A DNA stretch of 64,000 nucleotides from an uncultured Alphaproteobacteria bacterium (GCA_902610415.1 CACLVL010000002.1:1-64000), one strand, 5' to 3'; shown: positions 27,925-37,111, counted from the stretch's first letter. Notes: generated by a model from the letters alone, not told the origin. Numbers and translations are program-made.

Positions 27925-28884
27925 TTATAATCGTTCTCTAATAGTTTCCTTGAGTTTTAGTAGGTCTTTGTTGAATAATCTAATTCCCTCAGCAAGCTTA
28001 TAAGAAGCCATTTGATTCTCATTTAAATGCCAACGAAAAGAACTTTCGTTTACATTTATTCTATCAATATCTATTTGGCTAGACTGATTTTGTGATAGTT
28101 TTTGATCCAAATCCCCTTGTGATTTATTTAATTCTTCAAGCAGAGATGGGCTTATTGTTAATTTATCACATCCTGCTAAATTAATTATTTCCTCTTTGTT
28201 TCTGAAAGATGCAGCCATTACAATCGTATTGTAATTGTACTTCTTAAAATAATTATAAATTTTCTCAACACTTTCTACACCAGGATCGTTAGTTATATCA
28301 TAGTTTTTTGAGCTGTTTGCTTTAAACCAGTCAAGAATCCTTCCAACAAAAGGTGATATCAAAAAAGCACCCGCCTCTGCACACGCTACAGCTTGGGTTA
28401 AAGAAAATATTAATGTGCAATTACATGATATACCTTGTGCTTCCAATTTTTTTACAGCTTGAATGCCTTCCCAAGTACCAGCTATTTTTATTAAAATTCT
28501 ATTTCTAGAAACTCCAGATTGTTCGTAACTATTGATTATTTGTTTAGCTTTTTCAACAGTTGCCTCTGTATTAAATGATAAATTAGAGTCCACCTCGGTT
28601 GAAACGTAACCTGGCACTATTTTCGTCAATTCTATTCCAAAGGCTATTGCAAGTTGATCTGCAATATAATCAACTTGATCATTTAATTGATTAAATTTTC
28701 TACTTTTTGAATTAGCTAATACTTCATCAAAAAGTTTTTTATATTTATTGGATTGAACTGCTTTAAATATTAAAGATGGATTTGTAGTGCAATCATCAGG
28801 ACTAAATTTTTGTATACTATCTATATCTCCGGTGTCCGCGACAACTGAAGAAAATTTTTTTAGACTTTCTAATTGAGATATCAT
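27925..28884 (-). CDS. tal: Transaldolase (TalB type)
   Basis: A 319-residue transaldolase of the pentose phosphate pathway, cytoplasmic TIM barrel moving dihydroxyacetone units. Signature blocks: VVADTGDIDSIQKFSPDDCTTNPSLI (N-terminal), RILIKIAGTWEGIQA with the Schiff-base lysine (LIKIA, ~142), NCTLIFSLTQAVACAEAGAFLISPFVGRILDW, and AASFRN. Length fits the classical ~320-residue class. Divergent from the tyrosine-phosphatase gene. Confidence 0.96.
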   Translation of the reverse strand: MISQLESLKKFSSVVADTGDIDSIQKFSPDDCTTNPSLIFKAVQSNKYKKLFDEVLANSKSRKFNQLNDQVDYIADQLAIAFGIELTKIVPGYVSTEVDSNLSFNTEATVEKAKQIINSYEQSGVSRNRILIKIAGTWEGIQAVKKLEAQGISCNCTLIFSLTQAVACAEAGAFLISPFVGRILDWFKANSSKNYDITNDPGVESVEKIYNYFKKYNYNTIVMAASFRNKEEIINLAGCDKLTISPSLLEELNKSQGDLDQKLSQNQSSQIDIDRINVNESSFRWHLNENQMASYKLAEGIRLFNKDLLKLKETIRERL

Positions 28885-28940
28885 GAAAATAAATATTGTT
28901 TCTTAATAGTTATTAAAGCTATATATTAATAAAACTTCTT

Positions 28941-29447
28941 ATGCAAAAAAAAATAATTATATGTGGATTAGCAGATATTCAATATTGTGTTGACAAATAC
29001 ATTCCGGATAAAATGCTAACCATCATTAATAAAAACTTTGAACCTGAGACACCCCTAGGTATGGATAAAAATAGACATCTTAAAATGTTAATTGATGATA
29101 TATCTGAGCCCAGAGATGGATTTATATTACCTGAAAAACATCATGCTCAAGAACTATTAGATTTCACTGATGACTGGGATAAGACCAAACCTATATTAAT
29201 TCATTGCCATATGGGTATAAGTCGCTCTACCGCAACAAGTTTAGGGGTTGCAGGAAAATTTGCACCTGAAAGCATTGAATTAATCGTTGAAAATCTCAAA
29301 GAAATAGCACCACACGCTAGTCCTAATAAAATTATGATGAAGTATTATGATGAAATATTGGACTTAAACAACAGACTTTATGGGTCTGTCCCTTATTTTA
29401 ACCCTGAACCAATTGAAGAAAGTAGAATTGTAGAATTAAAATTTTAA
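28941..29447 (+). CDS. Tyrosine-phosphatase-like protein
   Basis: A 168-residue protein with the Cys-based phosphatase loop HCHMGISRSTA (HC-x5-R, about 92-99) inside PILIHCHMGISRS. An earlier conserved LIDDISEPRDG provides the general-acid region. It resembles small alphaproteobacterial dual-specificity-like phosphatases whose targets are unknown. Followed after 9 bases by a 52-residue zinc-finger-like gene, probably co-transcribed. Catalytic competence is likely because the P-loop is intact. Confidence 0.82.
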   Translation: MQKKIIICGLADIQYCVDKYIPDKMLTIINKNFEPETPLGMDKNRHLKMLIDDISEPRDGFILPEKHHAQELLDFTDDWDKTKPILIHCHMGISRSTATSLGVAGKFAPESIELIVENLKEIAPHASPNKIMMKYYDEILDLNNRLYGSVPYFNPEPIEESRIVELKF

Positions 29448-29456
29448 GATAATTTT

Positions 29457-29615
29457 ATGAATAATAATTGTGAAGTATGCAAAAAGAAAATTATTGAACC
29501 ACTATATTGGGCCGATCCAAAATTTTATAACATCCCAAAAAAGGTATTTTTTTGTGGTGCTGATTGCTCACTAATTTATTATAAGAAAATTAAAAAATTA
29601 TTTAAAATTCAATAG
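29457..29615 (+). CDS. 52-residue TRASH/zinc-ribbon-like protein
   Basis: A small frame beginning 9 bases after the phosphatase stop. It has CEVC (residues 5-8) near the N-terminus and FFCGADCSLIYYK (residues 31-43), giving a C-x2-C ... FC-x3-C layout like TRASH/MYM-type treble-clef metal sites. Between them lies EPLYWADPKFYNIPKKV. The C-terminus is basic. Size, cysteine spacing and tight placement argue that it is real; the partner and metal are unknown. Confidence 0.6.
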   Translation: MNNNCEVCKKKIIEPLYWADPKFYNIPKKVFFCGADCSLIYYKKIKKLFKIQ

Positions 29616-29711
29616 AATCAATATTTATAGCTATGCATATTTTGCACAGCTACTTTTTAATTTCTGCAATTTAATATTGAGCAGATTATTAGTAAGTTTT
29701 TGTTATTCAAG

Positions 29712-29763
29712 AAACTAGCTCCAACCTTATTCCTATCCTTACTTATTCCTCCGGAGCTAGTTT
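29712..29763 (+). ncRNA. Candidate structured RNA: 11-bp stem with CU-rich 30-base loop
   Basis: AAACTAGCTCC (29712-29722) pairs perfectly with GGAGCTAGTTT (29753-29763). The 30-base loop is almost free of G and repeats CCT units (ATTCCTATCCTTAC, ending TTCCTCC), which are complementary to Shine-Dalgarno sequences. A T-rich tail follows the stem. It sits in the 224-base gap before exonuclease I. It could be a small RNA, a terminator variant or an mRNA leader; no family recognised. The rest of this gap has only a weak second hairpin near 29632-29655. Confidence 0.4.
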
Positions 29764-29839
29764 TATTTAAATTTCCAAAATATTAAATTTTTTAAGTAGA
29801 ACTTTATTATGCAAATTGAATGCATATAATTTTTAAAAT

Positions 29840-31267
29840 ATGAGTGATCGTTTTATTTTTTGGGATTTGGAGACAACTGGGCGAAATGATAAATTTAATC
29901 AAATCACTCAAGTGGGCGCCGTATTAACAGATCATAACTTTGAAGTTAAAGATAAATTAGAAATACATAGCAAATTAAGAGAGGGAAAATGGTTTGAGCC
30001 AGGTGCTTTAATCACAACTGGTGTTGATCCAAGAAGTTTAATACAAAATAATTATCCAAATTATTACGAAGCAAGCTCTCAATTGTATGAAACTTTTCAA
30101 GAGTGGTCATCCTCATCTGCAATATTTGTAGGTTTTAACAATATAAACTTTGATGAGCCCTTTTTAAGGCAGGCACTCTATCAAAATTTGTTACCTGAAA
30201 TTTATATGACAGTGACAAACAATAATGTCCGTATGGACGTTTTTGATATATTAAGATTAGTTTCAGTATACAGCCCAGAACACATAAAATTTAATATTGA
30301 TGATCAAGGCTATCCTATACTTAAATTAGAGGAGATTTTTAAGCTCAACAAGATTTCAATAAGCTATGAAGCAGGGCCACACGATGCTGTTTTTGATAGC
30401 CTTGTAACCTTAGAGCTTAATAAAATACTAAATGTAAGATGTCCAAAAATTTGGAATGCAGCTTATGAATTTCGTCATAGAGATACTCCAAAAAAGTTCA
30501 TGTTAGAAAATTTAGTATTTACCAATACTACTTTTTGGGGAAGAAGACCGACAATTAAATCTCAAACTCTCATAGGTGGTATTCCAGGAAGAAATCATCA
30601 CTATCTGGTTTATAATTTACATACCGATCCAACTAAGTTAATTGAGTTGAATGACAAAGATCTAATTAAAAAGATGAATGAAGGTGCTTTAAGAATATGT
30701 GAGGTTTTTGATGGCTCAAAATCAAAAACACTTTTAAATGAAAGTTATTCTTTCAAAGATACTAAATATGCAGAATTAGGAGTGGATGAATTAAGAAACA
30801 GAGCAAATTTTATAAAAAAAAATGAAGAGTTTTGTTCAAGGTTGATCAAACTCCATCTATCTAATCAAAAAGAATGGCCTGAGCCTTTTAATGTTGAAGA
30901 TAGAATTTTTGAGAACTTTCCATCGCATCAAGATAAAAAACTAATGATTGATTTTCATACTGCTCCAAACGAAAAGAAGTATGAAATTGCAAAACACTTT
31001 AAAGACGACCGATACAAAGAAATAGCAATAAGAATTTTATATGAAATAGCTCCTCATACTCTCCCTGAAAACGATAAGAGAAACTATGAATTTGAAATAA
31101 AAGAACGTTTTAATGATGATGAGAAATCTAAGTGGAATTCTAAAAACAAAATACTTTCTAGCTTAGACGCTGACTTAGATAGGATAGTAATAGATGAAAA
31201 TGAGAAAATTCAGTTTAAGCAAAAAGTTATAACCTTTTTAAACAATGAGTCAGCAAAATGGGATTGA
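29840..31267 (+). CDS. sbcB: Exodeoxyribonuclease I
   Basis: A 475-residue single-strand 3'-5' exonuclease acting in recombination and mismatch repair. The DEDDh nuclease domain is clear: FIFWDLETTGRNDKFNQITQVGAV (Exo I), VGFNNINFDEPFLRQALYQN (Exo II) and AGPHDAVFDSLVTLEL (Exo III). The ExoI-specific C-terminal domain follows (WNAAYEFRHRDTPKKFML, HHYLVYNLHTDPTKL). Length matches E. coli SbcB (475). Ends 2 bases before the convergent rmlA-like gene. Confidence 0.94.
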   Translation: MSDRFIFWDLETTGRNDKFNQITQVGAVLTDHNFEVKDKLEIHSKLREGKWFEPGALITTGVDPRSLIQNNYPNYYEASSQLYETFQEWSSSSAIFVGFNNINFDEPFLRQALYQNLLPEIYMTVTNNNVRMDVFDILRLVSVYSPEHIKFNIDDQGYPILKLEEIFKLNKISISYEAGPHDAVFDSLVTLELNKILNVRCPKIWNAAYEFRHRDTPKKFMLENLVFTNTTFWGRRPTIKSQTLIGGIPGRNHHYLVYNLHTDPTKLIELNDKDLIKKMNEGALRICEVFDGSKSKTLLNESYSFKDTKYAELGVDELRNRANFIKKNEEFCSRLIKLHLSNQKEWPEPFNVEDRIFENFPSHQDKKLMIDFHTAPNEKKYEIAKHFKDDRYKEIAIRILYEIAPHTLPENDKRNYEFEIKERFNDDEKSKWNSKNKILSSLDADLDRIVIDENEKIQFKQKVITFLNNESAKWD

Positions 31268-31269
31268 AA

Positions 31270-32151
31270 TTACACTTTAGTTAAATATTCCTTAATATAA
31301 TTTCCGTAATCAGATTTTATTAATTTTTCTGCTATATTATTTAATTGATTTTTGTTAATAAACCCCTTTTCATATGAAGCAATTTCATAAGAACCAATTT
31401 TTAAATCATTATTTTCTTCATATAATTTTACTTTTTGCGCTGCTTCTAATAAAGCATTTGCATTTCCAGCATCATGCCAGACAATAGAGTTATCTAAAAT
31501 TTCTAAAGCTAGTTTTTTTTTGGATAAATAAATCTCAATTAAATCAGTAATCTCTAACTCGCCTCTGTTCGACGGTTTAAGTGTCTTGGCATACTCTGAA
31601 GCATTGGAGTCAAAAAAATAAAACCCTGGAATGATCAAATTACTTTTAGGCTTCGATGGCTTTTCTTCTATGCCAACAATATTATTATTTTCATCTAATT
31701 CTAAGACACCAAATTTTTCTGGATCTGGAACTGGTAATCCAAATATACTTCCACCTGCATCTTGCATCTTAAGAAGAGCTGAATTGGCATAATCAAAATA
31801 TTTTTTGCCAAGAAAGATATTATCGCTCAATGCTAAAACTGAGGGGTTCCCATCTAAAAATTTTTCCGCAATAAAATATGCATCGGCTATACCTCTTTGT
31901 ACATTTTGTATTTCGTAAGAAAAATTAAGACCAACATCAGAACCAGAGCCAAATGTTTTTTTAAATATTAAAAGGTCATTGTCTTGAACAATAAATAAAA
32001 TATCCTTAATACCTAATCTAATTAATGTCTCCAAAGGATAATATATCATTGGCTTATCATACAATGGTAACAATGGCTTTGAGGCAGGAATTGTTGCAGG
32101 CATTAATCTTGTACCCTTACCGGCGGCAAGAATAATCCCTTTAGTTCTCAT
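31270..32151 (-). CDS. rmlA: Glucose-1-phosphate thymidylyltransferase (RmlA-like)
   Basis: A 293-residue sugar-1-phosphate nucleotidyltransferase, making dTDP-glucose for deoxysugars. Signature GIILAAGKGTRLMPATIPASKPLLPLYDKPMIYYPL at the N-terminus (G-G-x-G-T-R-L and the KP lysine), ALSDNIFLG with the metal Asp, EEKPSKPKSN, and TDLIEIYL near 215. The start overlaps the CBS gene stop as ATGA. RmlB-D are not in the window, so the product may feed the 1-14 kb glycan locus or another pathway. Confidence 0.9.
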   Translation of the reverse strand: MRTKGIILAAGKGTRLMPATIPASKPLLPLYDKPMIYYPLETLIRLGIKDILFIVQDNDLLIFKKTFGSGSDVGLNFSYEIQNVQRGIADAYFIAEKFLDGNPSVLALSDNIFLGKKYFDYANSALLKMQDAGGSIFGLPVPDPEKFGVLELDENNNIVGIEEKPSKPKSNLIIPGFYFFDSNASEYAKTLKPSNRGELEITDLIEIYLSKKKLALEILDNSIVWHDAGNANALLEAAQKVKLYEENNDLKIGSYEIASYEKGFINKNQLNNIAEKLIKSDYGNYIKEYLTKV

Positions 32152-32624
32152 ATCCAGCCAAATGATTTAGTTAAAAATACTATTGGGATAATCATACAAA
32201 TAAATGTAATCAAAATTATATTAAGCTTAGTGCTCCCTCTTACAGAACTAATTAAATCTCTGTGAGATATAAAATTAATTAATTTATTTTGGTCATCAAC
32301 AACCGGAAGATGTCTAATATTATTTTCACCCATAATTTTAATTGCTATTTCTGAGGACATTTTTAAGTCTACAGTTATAATTTCAGTGGTCATAATGTCT
32401 GAAGCTGATACTAAATCTGGATCTCTTCCATCTTTAACACATTTTCGAACTATATCCCTCTCTGATACGACACCTAATAATATTTTCTGATCGTCTAATA
32501 TTGGAACTGCTCCGATGTTCTTTAAATCCATACTGTCAGCTATTTCACTAACAATTGACTCAGGACCAAAATATATATACTCATCATTTTGTTTAATTTT
32601 TTTAATATCATTAATACTAGGCAT
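32148..32624 (-). CDS. CBS-domain protein with C-terminal membrane anchor
   Basis: A 158-residue protein with two CBS repeats (about 18-70 and 78-128). Seen: IGAVPILDDQKILLGVVSERDIVRKC and MTTEIITVDLKMSSEIAIKIM followed by RHLPVVDDQNKLINFISHRDLI. Such pairs bind adenine nucleotides. A hydrophobic segment at ~135-155 (LNIILITFICMIIPIVFL) anchors it. Coupled (4-base overlap) to the RmlA-like gene, an unusual pairing whose meaning is unclear. Confidence 0.85.
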   Translation of the reverse strand: MPSINDIKKIKQNDEYIYFGPESIVSEIADSMDLKNIGAVPILDDQKILLGVVSERDIVRKCVKDGRDPDLVSASDIMTTEIITVDLKMSSEIAIKIMGENNIRHLPVVDDQNKLINFISHRDLISSVRGSTKLNIILITFICMIIPIVFLTKSFGWI

Positions 32625-32724
32625 CGTCTTATTATATAAGTAATCAGGTATTAAAATAAATTAAGCGTATTGAAGCACTTAACTCTTCAAAAAATGTAAT
32701 TTTTCGCATATTGTTGCAAATTAA

Positions 32725-33720
32725 ATGTTCAGATTTTTTAATTCAAAAAAATGGTTTTTATGGGCTTGGGCTGGATCAGCTGCGATTTTAGGAAGCCTAT
32801 GGGTTCAGGTAGAAATCGATGTCAAAATCAATGAGTGGTTTGGAACTTTTTACGATATGATTCAAAAAGCTCTTGCTGAGCCTAATTCGATTACTATTGA
32901 GGAGTATTGGGCTGGCTTAATGTCTTTTATTACTCTTGCTGGTATTTATGTTGCTATTGCTGTATTAGTGAGTTTCTTCACTGCCCATTTCTTATTTAGA
33001 TGGAGGACTGCCATGGTAGAATGGTATCACAGCGTTTACAACTATGCTCGTACCATTGAAGGAGCAGCTCAAAGAGTTCAAGAAGACACTATAAAATTTG
33101 GAAGAATTATGGAAGGTCTTGGAACTAGTTTAATTGAGTCTGTTATGATTATTGTTCAATTCTTACCAATTTTATTAGGACTCAGCGCTGGTATTCCAAT
33201 ATTCTTTTTTGGTGATTGGGAATATGGTTTAGTTGTTGGTGCATTAATATGGTCAGTTGGTGGAACTATTTTTTTAATTCTTCTTGGAATTATCCTTCGC
33301 CTTGTAGGTGTAGAGTATGATTTACAAAAACAAGAGGCAGCTTACAGGAAAGTGTTAGTGATTGCTGAAGATGATGAAACTGTTCGTCCTAAAACAATTG
33401 AAGAATTATTTGACGACGTAAGAAAAATTCATTTTGTATCATATATTCGTTACCTGTACTTTAATATTGGCAGAATTGCCTATTTACAAGCTAATGTTTT
33501 AAGTGCTTATGTATTCTTAGCACCAGCAATTGTTGCAGGAGTAATTACTCTTGGTGTAATGCAACAAATTATCCGTGCCTTTGGAAGAGTTGAAGGATCA
33601 ATGCAATATTTATTAAAATCTTGGCCAACGATTATTGAGTTAGCAAGTGTTTATAAAAGACTAAGAGAATTTGAGAGAAAACTTAAAGCTACTGCAGGTA
33701 CTGCCAAGGTGTCTGAATAA
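32725..33720 (+). CDS. sbmA: SbmA/BacA-family peptide transporter
   Basis: A 331-residue inner-membrane protein matching the SbmA/BacA fold (the transmembrane part of an ABC-like unit without ATPase). Such proteins import peptides or export very-long-chain lipid precursors. Seen: WFGTFYDMIQKAL, FLFRWRTAMVEWYHSVY with the conserved Arg-Trp-Arg segment, EGAAQRVQEDTIKFG (family EGxxQRxxED), and SWPTIIELASVYKRLREFE. About seven helices. Slightly shorter than E. coli SbmA (406). Single gene, with a small antisense frame overlapping its 3' end. Confidence 0.9.
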   Translation: MFRFFNSKKWFLWAWAGSAAILGSLWVQVEIDVKINEWFGTFYDMIQKALAEPNSITIEEYWAGLMSFITLAGIYVAIAVLVSFFTAHFLFRWRTAMVEWYHSVYNYARTIEGAAQRVQEDTIKFGRIMEGLGTSLIESVMIIVQFLPILLGLSAGIPIFFFGDWEYGLVVGALIWSVGGTIFLILLGIILRLVGVEYDLQKQEAAYRKVLVIAEDDETVRPKTIEELFDDVRKIHFVSYIRYLYFNIGRIAYLQANVLSAYVFLAPAIVAGVITLGVMQQIIRAFGRVEGSMQYLLKSWPTIIELASVYKRLREFERKLKATAGTAKVSE

Positions 33721-33829
33721 ATATTTTTGACATTACATAAACTGAGCTCAAAGTAATTAAAACAATAATAATCCATACCCATCTATTTTTCTTATCATAA
33801 TTTTCACCATTTTTATCGGGATCAGCCAT
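33689..33829 (-). CDS. Candidate 46-residue single-pass membrane protein
   Basis: The frame starts at ATG 33829 and encodes a charged N-terminus (MADPDKNGENYDKKNR), one hydrophobic helix (WVWIIIVLITLSSVYVM) and a short tail. It ends 32 bases inside the 3' end of sbmA, antisense. The polar head plus helix looks like a real small membrane protein. There is no clear Shine-Dalgarno and no family known to me. Confidence 0.4.
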   Translation of the reverse strand: MADPDKNGENYDKKNRWVWIIIVLITLSSVYVMSKIFIQTPWQYLQ

Positions 33830-33860
33830 AATATTTAAATATAATATAAATTAATAAGAA

Positions 33861-34289
33861 TCAATTATGCTTTTTTAGATATCTCGTCCTATTAATTACA
33901 GTATAATTTTTAAAAAGCTTCTGTGCGAGTAAATTACTTTTTTCTACTCCTTTAATAATTAGATCAAGTTTTTGATCTTTCGCTATTTCTTCTATTTTGT
34001 TCATTAAAGATCTTGCGACACCAATTTTTCTAAAATCTTGCAACACGTATAGAACATCTAAAACAATATTCTTTTCATAATAAGTCTCATTAATTTTAGC
34101 CACAACAATTCCCATAAATTTATCTTCATTTTTTGCCGCAAAAGCAAAATAATCATCCTGAAATATACACTGCCAGAATAAACTGAAATTAACTTCATCA
34201 AATTGAAAAGAATTTGATGAGGCACTCTCATTGATTATATCTTTCCAACTCTTGAGGTGTATTTCTTTTGGTTTTTCTATTGTGAACAT
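33861..34289 (-). CDS. GNAT-family N-acetyltransferase
   Basis: A 142-residue acyltransferase of the GCN5 fold. The acetyl-CoA pyrophosphate loop is DFRKIGVARSLMNKIEEIA (R-x2-G-x-A, about 92-110), preceded by strand NIVLDVLYVLQ. The N-terminal region is FTIEKPKEIHLKSW. The acceptor cannot be predicted. Single gene, divergent from cysE. Confidence 0.82.
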   Translation of the reverse strand: MFTIEKPKEIHLKSWKDIINESASSNSFQFDEVNFSLFWQCIFQDDYFAFAAKNEDKFMGIVVAKINETYYEKNIVLDVLYVLQDFRKIGVARSLMNKIEEIAKDQKLDLIIKGVEKSNLLAQKLFKNYTVINRTRYLKKHN

Positions 34290-34384
34290 TTATCCATCAA
34301 TCTAACAATAAATTGCTATTATTTATATGAATTATTGATTAATAACTTGATCTTAAAACTATAAGCCTTATTTGTATAATATAC

Positions 34385-34969
34385 ATGTTTGAGAATTTAA
34401 AAAAATATATTGAATCCATTAAAGCCAGAGATCCTGCAGCGACCTCGTTATTACTTGTTATTTTAACATACCCGGGAGTTAAAGCAGTGTTCTTTCATCG
34501 TATAGCAAATTTTATCTGGGAACTAAATTTAAAAATTCTAGGAAGAATGATCTCACAATTATCTAGATTTTTGACTGGAATAGAAATTCACCCTGCTGCA
34601 AAAATTGGAAAAAATTTTTTTATTGATCATGGAATGGGTGTAGTGATTGGAGAGACAGCTGAAATAGGCAACAACGTCACTATTTATCATGGAGTAACTT
34701 TAGGTGGAATATCTCCTGCAATTAAATCCTCAGAACAAATAGGCATGAAAAGACACCCTACTCTTGAAGATGATGTGATTGTGGGATCTGGTGCTCAAAT
34801 ATTGGGCCCTGTTTTAGTAAAGAGTTGTGCACGTATTGGCTCAAATGCTGTTGTTACTAAAGACGTACCTAAAGGTGGAATAATGATTGGTATACCTGCT
34901 AAAAATATTAGTTCAGGAACTAAAAAAACTGATACTACGTTTGCTCCATATGCTGTTACAAAAAAATAA
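34385..34969 (+). CDS. cysE: Serine O-acetyltransferase
   Basis: A 194-residue CysE that makes O-acetylserine for cysteine synthesis. An N-terminal helical domain ([30 protein letters not shown]) is followed by a left-handed beta-helix of hexapeptide repeats: [30 protein letters not shown] and [11 protein letters not shown], with the catalytic His/Asp in IDHGMG and KRHPTLED. Short form, like many bacterial CysE. Single gene. Confidence 0.94.
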   Translation: MFENLKKYIESIKARDPAATSLLLVILTYPGVKAVFFHRIANFIWELNLKILGRMISQLSRFLTGIEIHPAAKIGKNFFIDHGMGVVIGETAEIGNNVTIYHGVTLGGISPAIKSSEQIGMKRHPTLEDDVIVGSGAQILGPVLVKSCARIGSNAVVTKDVPKGGIMIGIPAKNISSGTKKTDTTFAPYAVTKK

Positions 34970-35959
34970 TTAAATTTGATCGATGCGACTCATAAGTTCT
35001 TCTGAAATAAAAATATCTTTATTTATATTTTCTTCAAATGCTTTCAATCGCTTTGAACCAGGTGTTCTGGAGCCTTCTTGGGATGAAATAGAAATAAGAA
35101 GTTGCTCTAAACGAGGCTCAAAATCTTGATTAAATTTTTTTGGATTAATAGCTATAAAAAATTGACCTGTAGAGGGAGGGCCACCATCATCACCTGCAAA
35201 TGATGAGGCTTGTGTGCCTAAGTTTCCTCCAGCTACACATGTAGTTAAGATTTCAACTAATAATCCTGTGCTAAAACCTTTGTAACCACCACTAGGAGCC
35301 ATTGTTCCTTTAAGAGCCTCTTTTGCATTTGTTGTGACTTTACCATCTTTATCATATGCCCATCCCTTTGGTATTGGCTCATCAGTTTTTGCTCTCACAG
35401 AAATTTCACTTTTTGCTATAACGCTAGCTGATTGATCGATAATTATTGAAGCCTTACCATTTAAGGGTGCAGCCATTGAATAAGGGTTAGTTCCTATTAC
35501 TGGCTTAGTACCTCCAATGGGAGCTATTGAAGCTGGTGCATTTGTAAAACCTAATCCTATTAAATTTTGTTCAGCAATTCTTTTGGTGTGAAAACCAAGA
35601 ACTCCACAGTTATATGAATTGTAAATAGACATGCAGGAAATTCCCTCGTTGGAACTCATTTTAATTAAATGCTTTAAACCGATATCAATTGCTGTATGTG
35701 CAAAACCATTATCTGCATCAATTTTGATTGATGAACTAGAAATTTGTTCAAATGTTGGATAAGCGTTACCTTTTATCTTACCTATTTTAAGATGATTGCA
35801 ATATATTGGTAAATAGTGAAAACCGTGACTTTTGATGCCACAATACTCGGCGTCAATTATACCATCAATTATACCCTCAGAGTTTTTGAGAGAGCATCCA
35901 GATTTTAATAGCTTTTCAGAAGCTAAATTTTTGGCCAGAGTTTTTTTAAGATAAGGCAA
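34970..35959 (-). CDS. Ldh2/malate-ureidoglycolate-type NAD(P) dehydrogenase
   Basis: A 329-residue oxidoreductase of the LDH2/MDHG fold (not classical Rossmann MDH). Seen: GIKSHGFHYLPIYCNHLK (conserved SHG near 43-45), VGVxNS-like SIYNSYNCGVLGFHTKRIAE, FTNAPASIAPIGGTKPVIGTNPYSMAAP, and GGYKGFSTGLLVEIL. Members oxidise malate, lactate, sulfolactate, ureidoglycolate or reduce cyclic imines; the substrate here is unresolved. Starts 3' to 3' against cysE and is divergent from the proX operon. Confidence 0.85.
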   Translation of the reverse strand: MPYLKKTLAKNLASEKLLKSGCSLKNSEGIIDGIIDAEYCGIKSHGFHYLPIYCNHLKIGKIKGNAYPTFEQISSSSIKIDADNGFAHTAIDIGLKHLIKMSSNEGISCMSIYNSYNCGVLGFHTKRIAEQNLIGLGFTNAPASIAPIGGTKPVIGTNPYSMAAPLNGKASIIIDQSASVIAKSEISVRAKTDEPIPKGWAYDKDGKVTTNAKEALKGTMAPSGGYKGFSTGLLVEILTTCVAGGNLGTQASSFAGDDGGPPSTGQFFIAINPKKFNQDFEPRLEQLLISISSQEGSRTPGSKRLKAFEENINKDIFISEELMSRIDQI

Positions 35960-36036
35960 TATGATTAATTAAATTGCTTTTATTGAATGAATCAAGACAA
36001 ATAGAGTAAATAAGACAATTTAGACTCAAATACTAT

Positions 36037-36065
36037 TTGCATGATTATGCCCTAAATGTTTATAT
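36037..36065 (+). promoter_or_regulatory. Putative proX promoter
   Basis: TTGCAT (36037-36042) and TTATAT (36060-36065) are separated by 17 bases, 31 bases before the proX start. A small inverted repeat GCAT-GATT-ATGC overlaps the -35. Consensus-based only. Confidence 0.35.
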
Positions 36066-36096
36066 ATCATCAGATATATCTACATAAGGAGGAAAT

Positions 36097-37095
36097 ATGT
36101 CAATTTTACGTTTATTTACCGCGCTCTTCCTTGCATTAGGGATAACCTCCATTTCTTCTAATGTTAAAGCTGGGGCACACTGCAGTAATGTTACAATTGC
36201 AGAAATGAACTGGGCTTCTGCTCAGGTCATCGCACACATCGACGCTGTTCTCTTAAGAGGACTTGGATGTGAAGTGGAATTAATTCCTGGAGATACTATG
36301 CCAACAGCAACATCTCTGGTTGAAAAAGGTGAGCCTTCAATAGCTCCTGAATTATGGTCTCAAAATATTAAGCCAATCTTAGATCCTGCTGAAGCTGAGG
36401 GTTTAATCAAAAACGTTGGTAAAGTGTTTGAGGATGGTGGTGAAGAAGCAATTTGGATACCAACATACATAGCTCAAGAACATGGTATTGTTACTATCGA
36501 TGATGCTCTTGCAAGACCTGATTTATTCCCACACCCTGAAGATTCAAGTGTAGCTGGTTTCTACGGATGTCCTGCTGGTTGGAACTGTCAGATTACTACA
36601 ACTCAAATGTTTAAAGCATTTGGCATGGCTGATGCTGGATTTGAATTTATTGATCCAGGCTCAGGTGGAGCTCTTTCAGGTGCAATGGGTGAGGCATACA
36701 ACAAAGGTGAAGGTTGGATGGGTTACTATTGGGGCCCTACAGCTATCCTTGGTAAGTATGATATGACAAAACTTGATGAAGGTGTTGAACATGACAAAGA
36801 AACCTGGCTTTCAGAAATCAATGATCTCAATGTAGAAGCTCCAGGCAGAAATAAATATCCTGCCTCAGTTGTGGAGACTTATGTTGGTAAAGATATGCTT
36901 GGAAACGCTGAAGTTATGGGTTACTTGGAGAAAAGAAGCTTTAACAATACTCTTCTAAGTCAAATACTTGCATGGAAAGAAGAAAATCAAGCTGAGGCTG
37001 AAGAGACAGCCTACTATTTCTTAGAGAATTTTTCTAATGTTTGGGGAGAATGGGTACCATTTGACCAAAAACTAGATATACAAAACTCTCTATAA
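36097..37095 (+). CDS. proX: Glycine betaine/proline-type ABC transporter, periplasmic binding protein (ProX-like)
   Basis: A 332-residue exported binding protein of the OpuAC family. The signal peptide is MSILRLFTALFLALGITSISSNVKA, cleaved after KA near residue 25. The mature part has EMNWASAQVIAHIDAVLLRG, ELIPGDTMPTATSLV, WGPTAILGKYD with Trp/Tyr residues that can form the aromatic cage for a quaternary ammonium, and GFYGCPAGWNCQ. A strong AAGGAGG Shine-Dalgarno lies 6 bases before ATG, rare in this genome. Followed by an intercistronic terminator, then proW and proV. The ligand may be glycine betaine or a related osmolyte. Confidence 0.92.
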   Translation: MSILRLFTALFLALGITSISSNVKAGAHCSNVTIAEMNWASAQVIAHIDAVLLRGLGCEVELIPGDTMPTATSLVEKGEPSIAPELWSQNIKPILDPAEAEGLIKNVGKVFEDGGEEAIWIPTYIAQEHGIVTIDDALARPDLFPHPEDSSVAGFYGCPAGWNCQITTTQMFKAFGMADAGFEFIDPGSGGALSGAMGEAYNKGEGWMGYYWGPTAILGKYDMTKLDEGVEHDKETWLSEINDLNVEAPGRNKYPASVVETYVGKDMLGNAEVMGYLEKRSFNNTLLSQILAWKEENQAEAEETAYYFLENFSNVWGEWVPFDQKLDIQNSL

Positions 37096-37111
37096 AAGCT
37101 TTATACTATTT

